This document shows positions 1 to 5,699 of a stretch of DNA of 6,506 bases, piece after piece. The number at the start of each line of letters is the position of its first letter. The stretch's first letter is position 1. Source of the stretch: an uncultured archaeon (GTDB lineage: Archaea; Thermoproteota; Nitrososphaeria; Nitrososphaerales; CALBXV01). Location: positions 1 through 6,506 of the forward strand of contig CALBXV010000024.1 of the NCBI GenBank assembly GCA_937890045.1, written 5' to 3'. The notes beneath the pieces were generated by a model. The model worked only from the letters and a program-made list of their open reading frames with translations, was not told the origin of the DNA and did no database searches. The position numbers were made by a program, and so were the translations under genes.

Positions 1-48
1 GATAGAGACCTAGCAAGTCCTATAGATTTTATTCCTGGTATACCATGA
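1..48 (+). CDS. C-terminal end of an upstream structural-operon gene (partial)
   Basis: Frame 1 is open from the first base and reads DRDLASPIDFIPGIP before a TGA at 46-48. Only 15 residues are visible, so the product cannot be identified. The reading is supported mainly by the junction: its TGA overlaps the ATG of the following long gene as ATGA, the usual four-base arrangement of translationally coupled phage genes. In a tail-gene block the neighbour upstream of a nozzle protein is often an adaptor or head-tail connector protein, but nothing in these 15 residues proves that. Confidence 0.6.
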   Translation, partial: DRDLASPIDFIPGIP

Positions 49-290
49 GTGTAATTCAAAGTGGACTAACAGTAAGCGGAACATATACTGGCCCGAGCTC
101 GTTAAACTATGTTGTCAGGATAGCCGCCAATTCCGCTAAATATAACTGGTCAGATGATGGTGGTACAACATGGGAAGCAGCAATGGTTCCCTTGCATACA
201 ACCGCAGAACCTCTAAATAATGGTGTTACGATAGCCTTTGCCTCAACCACAGGGCACACAACAGGTGACTCATGGGAATGGACAAGCCAT
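45..290 (+). other. N-terminal portable beta domain of the large tail protein (residues 1-82)
   Basis: The segment has the pattern SGTYTG, then alternating strand residues YVVRI, then YNWSDDGGTTWE, NNGVTIAF and GHTTGDSWEW. I recognise this arrangement (Y-V-V-x-I, K/N-W-S-D-D-G-G-x-T-W, GVTIxF, GHTxGDxW) as a small module that recurs in unrelated phage structural proteins. It is followed by a linker (SHYVIPINTEN) into the next region. No function is assigned. A profile search would be needed to name a family. Confidence 0.5.
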
Positions 291-3200
291 TATGTAATAC
301 CAATAAATACTGAGAATATGGCGATGATAAATGATGACGGAAGACGTGATGTCATATTTTATGATGAGACTAATAATGGAATTCAAACTATTGTAGATTT
401 ATACGGAAGTCCCGAAGTAGGTACACTTGCACCTATGACAAAAAGTATGGTTGCCATGGAAGTAAATAATAAAGAGGCACATATAGGGCTAGGTAATGGC
501 GAACTAGAATTCCCCCAATGGGCAGGCATGGTTGCACACAAACAATTCGGTTCTAATGTAAGCGATGCAGTCGTTGTAGAGTCTGCAAGATTGTGGAGCC
601 CAAATCAATTTAATGACTTATGCTCTACTGTAGAAGAAAATGGTTTCATATATGGTATTGAATGGCAAGGTAAATATGTATATAAATTTAATATCAATTC
701 ACTATCATTTGAAAAAAGATCTGATACTATTTTCACAAAAACACAGGCAATAGCAATTCATACTAGAGATACTGATGACAATAAAGGTCTATGGGTTTAT
801 GATGCGGGCGCTGGGGTACAAGGTAGAGTCTATTGTATCGACCTAGATGGTATGGATACTACAACTTTCTTTGACCTAGAAAATGCCTTTGATGATGCAA
901 CCTGTGATGTAACAAGCGAGTCTGCTATTGTCGCCCATGAAATAAATGCCAAAATAACTCTAGGGTTGTCTGTTAGCGGAGATGGTATAGGAGCGAACTC
1001 CTATATAACAGCTATTGATTCCGACGGAGAACATTTTACTATGAATAGAGATGCCCTGACCACGGAATCTCTTACTACACTCACTTTTGGAGAAGATGGT
1101 GATGCCTCTGAATTTAAGGATGACATCATGGATATGATCCAAATAGGTACTCCCAGCGACACCAATAACTATTTATGGTTCGTTACTAAGCATACCATAC
1201 ACCGTGGAGAATCATTTCTATATAATATGCCTGTCCCTTCGGGTTTAGACGAACACCCGTTAAATTGGGCACAAGGAGATTATAGGTGTTTAGCAAACAA
1301 AACTATCGATCTTAAAATAGGATTCGAACAAAAATCTCCTTCGGCTTCTCCTGCATATAATTATGAGATCCCCAGACATGACACCCCAACTAACGACCTC
1401 GATATAACAATTAATATAGATAATATACTTCCTCCTACTAGTTCGTGGGATGACGACAATGTAGTAATTAAATCAGACCCTGAATTAAGAGGATATAACG
1501 CTCCTACAAATCAGCACTCATCATATGCAAACGATTGCACCCAACAAATGGCCATAGATAGTGCTAACAAACTTCTTTTTACTTGTAGTGGAGCTGATGG
1601 CGACAGCGAGACGCTCCATAGTTTTCACTATAACAACATAGATGACCTAGACTATGATCTAACCGATAATCTCGTTTATGTGGACAGTGCATGGGATGAA
1701 TGTTGTCATGGCCCCATAAAAATAGACCTCGATGAAAGACTTTTATTCACATTTTATAACGATAGTAGTTACCCCATTATTTATACGCATTCTTACACTA
1801 CAGAAGGAGTGTTGACACAAGAAGATGCATTCGAGATGACAGAAATCTCGAGTACTACTCCGTATAATGCAAAAGACATTATTATTGACCTTGACAACAA
1901 ACTAATATTTTTATGTGGCTGGAACGGGGATAGTGGTGGAATAAATATGGTAACTATGCTAGGTTATGATAGCAATGGAGCCATATCAGAGGTTCAGTCT
2001 GGAACCTTTGAAAATAATGGTATATGGTACGACCAGAGTGAAGATATCTGTGATAATGGTAGTTCATCTTACGATGTCCGTTGGGCTCAATTCGCAGGTA
2101 TAAAATATGCTAACGATCTTAGCACAGCTTGGGGATGGGTATATGTTTATGACGGAAAAAACGGTAATAGTAACAGTGATGCAATATTGTGTAAACTTCC
2201 TTATTTCTACCAAAACGGATGGAAACTTCTGGATGAGACTTCTGATGCCTTTTTCGCCGATTTTGTAGAGGCATCTGAAGTAGGTCAAATAATCCAAGCC
2301 TCACATGAACGAGACAATGATTTAACTGCACGATTTTATACTAAATCGGGTACTGGTGGTTTTGTAGGGCCAATATTAACATGGGATGACGACGACCCTG
2401 GAAGCGGCCTTACAGATTCAGAAAATGCAGGAGATAGCACCACTGGTTTTGCTCAAACAAACCGTAGTAATTCTAACGGAGGAGGCGGGTATTTCGGGAT
2501 GTGCTTAGTCCAAGATGACGTACAACTTCTTATGACAAACAATGTACTACTTTCTTATGATGAAGAAGAAGACGATATAAATGATTTTACTACGATTAAC
2601 AAGAATACATTCGATACAGATATAGAATCTTCTTGGATAGTAGCTGATCATACATCCTTTGATTATCCCGTATATTTTGTTCTTGGGGTTGACGGCATTT
2701 CGGCACATGTATTAACCGCAGATTATACACTAAAGTCAAGCACCCAAAACCTATTTCATACAAATGATCCTGATTATGTGGGTCTGATGCTTAATCTGCA
2801 TCCCACCTATTCAGCGGGGCGACTAGGGATACACTATAGGTATGGTGATAGTTTACCTGACGTATATACTGTCTATAATACAATGACACTCCGTATAAAG
2901 CATGATGCTCCTCCTCCTTCTCCTGTTGTAACTGGAACTTTCGGAGCTTTACAAATACCCTCAAATGGTGTCATCCTTGATTCAATAGATACACCTGTTA
3001 CAGAAGATCGTGCTAATGGTGTGGTAACAGATATAACCAATAATAAACTATTTTTTGTGCATACTGATTTGGGAGCAGAGAAATCAAACTTATCAGCAAT
3101 TGATCTTCCAGCTATACATGTAGATGACACAAACAATGCCCAAAATATTGCAATAAACGAAACTATCGAAGCAGATATAAGCGACCCTCATCTTTCTATT

Positions 3201-4730
3201 GAGTACGATAATTTATCAAATTTACACCTACATGCAGGTAATGGAGTCGGACAATGGGCTAAAACAATTTATAGCGATGACACATTTTCAGATCTAGAAG
3301 CTATACTAGAAGCTCATCTCTCAATAGAGTTAGCACAAGAAACAGGAGGAGACTCGCCAGGAGATTTTACTGAAGGCTTAAGAATCTTTTATAAAGCATC
3401 ATTTATATATGATGGATACCAAGAATCTCCATTAGGTGACGAAGCATATGATCCTCTTACAGATACTAATTATATCGATATAACAGCAGATAACTCTAGT
3501 GTTAATCTAACCTTAGAGCTAAGAAATATAGCTAATTTATCGAAAAGAATCTCAGCTATCAGAATCTATAGAGCAGTAGAAACAACAGAATCCGAAAAAA
3601 CAAAAGCATTTGTAGCATACAGATTCGTAGAAGATCGTCAATTAAACTCAACATTTGAACTAACTAATCAAGACACTACAAATCCTGAATGGGAGATAGT
3701 TAGAAAAGTTGTTATTAAAGATGATAATTCAGTTCATTCAGTGTCTTACGAAGGTTCGACAGGTATATCAGAAGCATTAGATAACACCTGGGTTAATTAT
3801 GGAATATCGACACAACTTCACAATACACATTATGTAGGAATATGTTATCATCCTCAAATAGATGATGCAACTAACTTTTTATTCAAATCCAAACCTTACT
3901 GTTTTGACCAGTTTAATGTTGCCGTAGATCTCCTTAAATTACCTACAAAACCCACTGCATTAGCAGCATTTCATGGAAGGATATTTGCTTTCGATGAGAA
4001 TCACACACACAAAATAGAACCTAATAATTTTTATATCGAAGATAGTTTTGATGGCATAGGATGCTTACACCAAGATGCAATAGTCACAAGTGAATATGGT
4101 ATATGTTTCGCAGACAAAAATAATATTTATATATATGATGGAAACAGACCAATAGCTATAGGAGATGCTATAATCCGAGGAGATGATAATGCTTGGCAAA
4201 ATGTCAGCACTAATTGGTCACCAAAAATGTTATTTGACGCAGAAAGAAACAGTTATATAGCGCTGTTTTCTGATAATAATGATGAATATTATGGCTGGGC
4301 CTATAACATTATGCGAAAACGATGGGATTTATGGGAGTTTGGTACTGATGAACCTTGTAGCTATCTTAAAGGGAAAGACGGAGAAATGTTTGTCTGCGCT
4401 GGACAAAAATTAATCCACTGGTTAGGTGGGAATGGTAGCGACAATTGGAGTTGGACAAGTAAGCAAATGACAATGAATACTGATACACAGGCAAAATTCT
4501 TCAAAAAAACTAGAGTATCTGGCAATAATACAGATGTTATAGATTCAATTACAACTTCTGAAGGAATCCCAGCTAAAAGCGGGGAAACTGATGGGAACGG
4601 TGATTATGTTTATTCTCTTAGCGGAAGTAATGCTAAAGCTAAATGGATACAATACAATATTACAGACGAAAGTGGTTCAAATACTGTCGATGCAATAGGT
4701 ACAATATTTAGAAGAAGAGGGATACGATAA
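45..4730 (+). CDS. Very large phage tail nozzle / stabilisation-like virion protein, propeller-rich (1561 aa)
   Basis: Probable structural protein of the tail tip of a tailed phage. Residues 1-82 form a small beta domain (YNWSDDGGTTW, NNGVTIAF, GHTTGDSW). Residues 85-165 include IGLG...PQWAG. Residues 196-275 and about 499-728 hold blade-like repeats with IDLDxKLLF cores, broken at about 283-350 by a second portable beta module (SVSGDGIGANSYITAID, then TLTFG). APPPSP at 955-960 looks like a hinge. Residues 1108-1200 resemble an FN3-type domain (YDGYQESPLG, IRIYRA). Residues 1296-1430 match the propeller end of phage nozzle proteins as I know them (GRIFAF, DGIGCLHQDAIV, NNIYIYDG, RKRWDLWEF). 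The end, IGTIFRRRG, closes a beta segment. It is about twice T7 gp12 and three times P22 gp10. There is no signal peptide or membrane segment. An in-frame TAG at 3-5 with no start between makes ATG 45 the only sensible start. No Shine-Dalgarno is evident, so translation probably relies on coupling. A receptor-binding or adhesin role is an alternative. The class is fairly sure; the exact role is inferred. Confidence 0.75.
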   Translation: MSVIQSGLTVSGTYTGPSSLNYVVRIAANSAKYNWSDDGGTTWEAAMVPLHTTAEPLNNGVTIAFASTTGHTTGDSWEWTSHYVIPINTENMAMINDDGRRDVIFYDETNNGIQTIVDLYGSPEVGTLAPMTKSMVAMEVNNKEAHIGLGNGELEFPQWAGMVAHKQFGSNVSDAVVVESARLWSPNQFNDLCSTVEENGFIYGIEWQGKYVYKFNINSLSFEKRSDTIFTKTQAIAIHTRDTDDNKGLWVYDAGAGVQGRVYCIDLDGMDTTTFFDLENAFDDATCDVTSESAIVAHEINAKITLGLSVSGDGIGANSYITAIDSDGEHFTMNRDALTTESLTTLTFGEDGDASEFKDDIMDMIQIGTPSDTNNYLWFVTKHTIHRGESFLYNMPVPSGLDEHPLNWAQGDYRCLANKTIDLKIGFEQKSPSASPAYNYEIPRHDTPTNDLDITINIDNILPPTSSWDDDNVVIKSDPELRGYNAPTNQHSSYANDCTQQMAIDSANKLLFTCSGADGDSETLHSFHYNNIDDLDYDLTDNLVYVDSAWDECCHGPIKIDLDERLLFTFYNDSSYPIIYTHSYTTEGVLTQEDAFEMTEISSTTPYNAKDIIIDLDNKLIFLCGWNGDSGGINMVTMLGYDSNGAISEVQSGTFENNGIWYDQSEDICDNGSSSYDVRWAQFAGIKYANDLSTAWGWVYVYDGKNGNSNSDAILCKLPYFYQNGWKLLDETSDAFFADFVEASEVGQIIQASHERDNDLTARFYTKSGTGGFVGPILTWDDDDPGSGLTDSENAGDSTTGFAQTNRSNSNGGGGYFGMCLVQDDVQLLMTNNVLLSYDEEEDDINDFTTINKNTFDTDIESSWIVADHTSFDYPVYFVLGVDGISAHVLTADYTLKSSTQNLFHTNDPDYVGLMLNLHPTYSAGRLGIHYRYGDSLPDVYTVYNTMTLRIKHDAPPPSPVVTGTFGALQIPSNGVILDSIDTPVTEDRANGVVTDITNNKLFFVHTDLGAEKSNLSAIDLPAIHVDDTNNAQNIAINETIEADISDPHLSIEYDNLSNLHLHAGNGVGQWAKTIYSDDTFSDLEAILEAHLSIELAQETGGDSPGDFTEGLRIFYKASFIYDGYQESPLGDEAYDPLTDTNYIDITADNSSVNLTLELRNIANLSKRISAIRIYRAVETTESEKTKAFVAYRFVEDRQLNSTFELTNQDTTNPEWEIVRKVVIKDDNSVHSVSYEGSTGISEALDNTWVNYGISTQLHNTHYVGICYHPQIDDATNFLFKSKPYCFDQFNVAVDLLKLPTKPTALAAFHGRIFAFDENHTHKIEPNNFYIEDSFDGIGCLHQDAIVTSEYGICFADKNNIYIYDGNRPIAIGDAIIRGDDNAWQNVSTNWSPKMLFDAERNSYIALFSDNNDEYYGWAYNIMRKRWDLWEFGTDEPCSYLKGKDGEMFVCAGQKLIHWLGGNGSDNWSWTSKQMTMNTDTQAKFFKKTRVSGNNTDVIDSITTSEGIPAKSGETDGNGDYVYSLSGSNAKAKWIQYNITDESGSNTVDAIGTIFRRRGIR
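891..1094 (+). other. Inserted beta module in the large tail protein (about residues 283-350)
   Basis: The pattern is a short strand, SVSGDGIGANSYITAID, a polar turn, FTMNRDA and finally LTTLTFG. This resembles the small 'VSG-x-GI-x-x-x-x-x-I-x-x-I ... FTxSxxA ... LTFG' units that occur singly or in tandem in many phage and bacterial surface proteins. Here it occurs once, between the blade ending CIDLDGMDTTTFFDLE (about 264-279) and the segment IQIGTPSDTNNYLWFV (about 366-380). It therefore appears to be inserted into a propeller-like series rather than forming part of it. Boundaries are approximate. Confidence 0.45.
1539..1994 (+). repeat. Blade-like protein repeats (about residues 499-650)
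   Basis: Three consecutive units share the pattern I-D-x-x-x-(K/R)-L-(L/I)-F, a polar turn with Asp/Gly, a strand with S-Y or G-Y, and a closing G-x-(L/I). They are AIDSANKLLFTCSGADGD (residues 503-520), KIDLDERLLFTFYNDSS (559-575) and IIDLDNKLIFLCGWNGDSGG (613-632). A distant relative is VTDITNNKLFFVHTD near residues 994-1008, and GLWVYDAGAG near 248-257 may be another. This periodicity is typical of beta-propeller blades. At the DNA level the units are well diverged, so the duplication is old and not a recent tandem expansion. Confidence 0.5.
4716..4721 (+). promoter_or_regulatory. Ribosome binding site for the Ig-domain protein gene
   Basis: AGAGGG lies inside the last codons of the upstream gene, 8 bases before the ATG at 4730. 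It supports that start even though the start overlaps the previous stop codon as TAATG. Ribosomes could reach it either by fresh initiation or by re-initiation after the upstream stop. Confidence 0.7.
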
Positions 4731-5677
4731 TGTTTAGACTTAACTTAGATGGAAAATTTGAACAAGATAAGGGACAAACAATCAAAAGAAGGCCACGTCC
4801 TTCAAAAAACCCCGAAATTTCCAGTGCATTAGGTGATATTTATCAAATAATCAACAATTTATCTAACGCTGTAAATCAAGGATTCACACAAATATATAAG
4901 GATGACGCATCAGGTAAGGAAGGAGATATAAGGTGTGTAAGTGGGACGAGGGGGGGTGACTCTTATTCCCTCGAAGCAAAAACTAGCCACGGCTGGATAA
5001 GATCATCAGGGAAGGTCGACAAATTTGATCCACCTTATATACCATGGAGCGCAACATGTGCCTATACTGGTACAGGTCTGCAAAACCTCAACGGTGTAGC
5101 CGAAGCAATTAATGAACAAGTAAACGCTTTAAGAGAAGAGATGAATCTATTATTTTGGAAAGTTAATGCAATAATAGATGAAACAGGATATATAGTCAAA
5201 GAAAGGCGAACAGATAGATATGATAGACAGCAACCTATTGTAACGCGCTTAATTCCTCCAACCCCTGCATCTGGAGGTGATACATCAGCTCCATCTATTC
5301 TCGAACTGGCTCCTGCAAATGGAGCAACAGATGTCGCCCTTGATGCTGTTTTGGAGTTAACAGCAGATGAGACAATTTACCCTCCTACCATGGGTGCCAA
5401 AAAAATATATATCAAAGAACAGGGGAGCAATTGGGCGAGTAGTACGATTTCTTACGATGAAGAAGAGAATACCCAGGGGAGACCTTGGGTCTCATTTAAT
5501 GGCGCAGTGCTAACCATAGAAGGAGCACTCGACGATCTTTTACCTGGCACAACCTATTGGGTACATATACCAGGTCAAGCTTCGAACGGCATTACAGATG
5601 AAGCAGGAAATTCATTGCCTGAAATTGACGCTGAAGGCGAGAACAATTGGATTTTCACAACATTAAGCGATTCATAG
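4730..5677 (+). CDS. Phage virion appendage/adaptor protein with C-terminal Ig-like (Big_5-type) domain (315 aa)
   Basis: Probable minor virion protein. Residues 1-30 are basic and polar (KRRPRPSK). Residues 35-57 look helical (DIYQIINNLSNAVNQGFTQ). Residues 64-95 carry GDIRCV, then YSLEAKT and HGWIRSSG, a pattern I know from phage appendage proteins. Residues 120-151 form a second, possibly coiled-coil helix (AINEQVNALREEMNLL). A polar/Pro linker at 155-185 (PPTPASGGDTSAP) leads to an Ig-like domain at 186-312. Its landmarks are SILELAPANGATDVALDAVL, FNGAVLTI, LPGTTYWVHI, ITDEAGN and NWIFTT, which fit the bacterial Ig-like Big_5 (SbsA-type) family. No signal peptide or membrane segment is visible. 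The start overlaps the previous stop (TAATG) and has its own ribosome binding site. The order of parts suggests a virion-anchored helical base with an exposed Ig domain, which is inference. Alternatives are a short tail-fibre adaptor or a head decoration protein. Confidence 0.7.
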   Translation: MFRLNLDGKFEQDKGQTIKRRPRPSKNPEISSALGDIYQIINNLSNAVNQGFTQIYKDDASGKEGDIRCVSGTRGGDSYSLEAKTSHGWIRSSGKVDKFDPPYIPWSATCAYTGTGLQNLNGVAEAINEQVNALREEMNLLFWKVNAIIDETGYIVKERRTDRYDRQQPIVTRLIPPTPASGGDTSAPSILELAPANGATDVALDAVLELTADETIYPPTMGAKKIYIKEQGSNWASSTISYDEEENTQGRPWVSFNGAVLTIEGALDDLLPGTTYWVHIPGQASNGITDEAGNSLPEIDAEGENNWIFTTLSDS

Positions 5678-5684
5678 GAATAAA

Positions 5685-5691
5685 AGAGGAG
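5685..5691 (+). promoter_or_regulatory. Strong ribosome binding site for the Gln-rich protein gene
   Basis: AGAGGAG stands 8 bases before the ATG at 5700, within the 22-base gap that follows the TAG at 5675-5677. It is the best Shine-Dalgarno match in the window. It fixes the start of the third gene over later in-frame ATGs at codons 37 and 50. The gap holds no promoter or terminator that I can see. Confidence 0.8.
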
Positions 5692-5699
5692 ATAACATA

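Noticed and set aside
960..1142. 60-codon open frame on the minus strand
   Set aside because: It lies wholly inside the large tail gene, has no ribosome binding site context that I can see, and its translation has no recognisable features. It is a shadow frame.
2064..2331. Two overlapping minus-strand open frames (77 and 70 codons)
   Set aside because: Both are antisense to the large tail gene and overlap each other in different frames. Their low-information translations look like shadows.
2873..3136. 87-codon minus-strand open frame
   Set aside because: It is antisense to the proline hinge region of the tail gene, where Pro and Ala codons produce few reverse stops. No independent support.
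3470..3483. 14-bp perfect palindrome TTATATCGATATAA
   Set aside because: It is AT-rich and without a loop. One such palindrome is roughly expected by chance in a window of this size, and it encodes the conserved strand YIDIT.
4503..4509. A7 tract as a programmed frameshift site in the large tail gene
   Set aside because: The zero frame reads AAA AAA ACT, which does not fit the X XXY YYZ pattern, and the protein continues normally to its conserved end.
5399..5405. A7 tract as a programmed frameshift site in the Ig-domain gene
   Set aside because: The zero frame is GCC AAA AAA ATA, so -1 re-pairing of the P-site codon is poor, and the Ig domain is complete in the zero frame.
5471..5493. Competing small inverted repeats (ACCCAGG with CCTTGGGT; GAGACC with GGTCTC)
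   Set aside because: Arms are only 6-7 bp, one has a bulge, no U-tract follows, and the site is inside the Ig-domain coding sequence. Probably chance.
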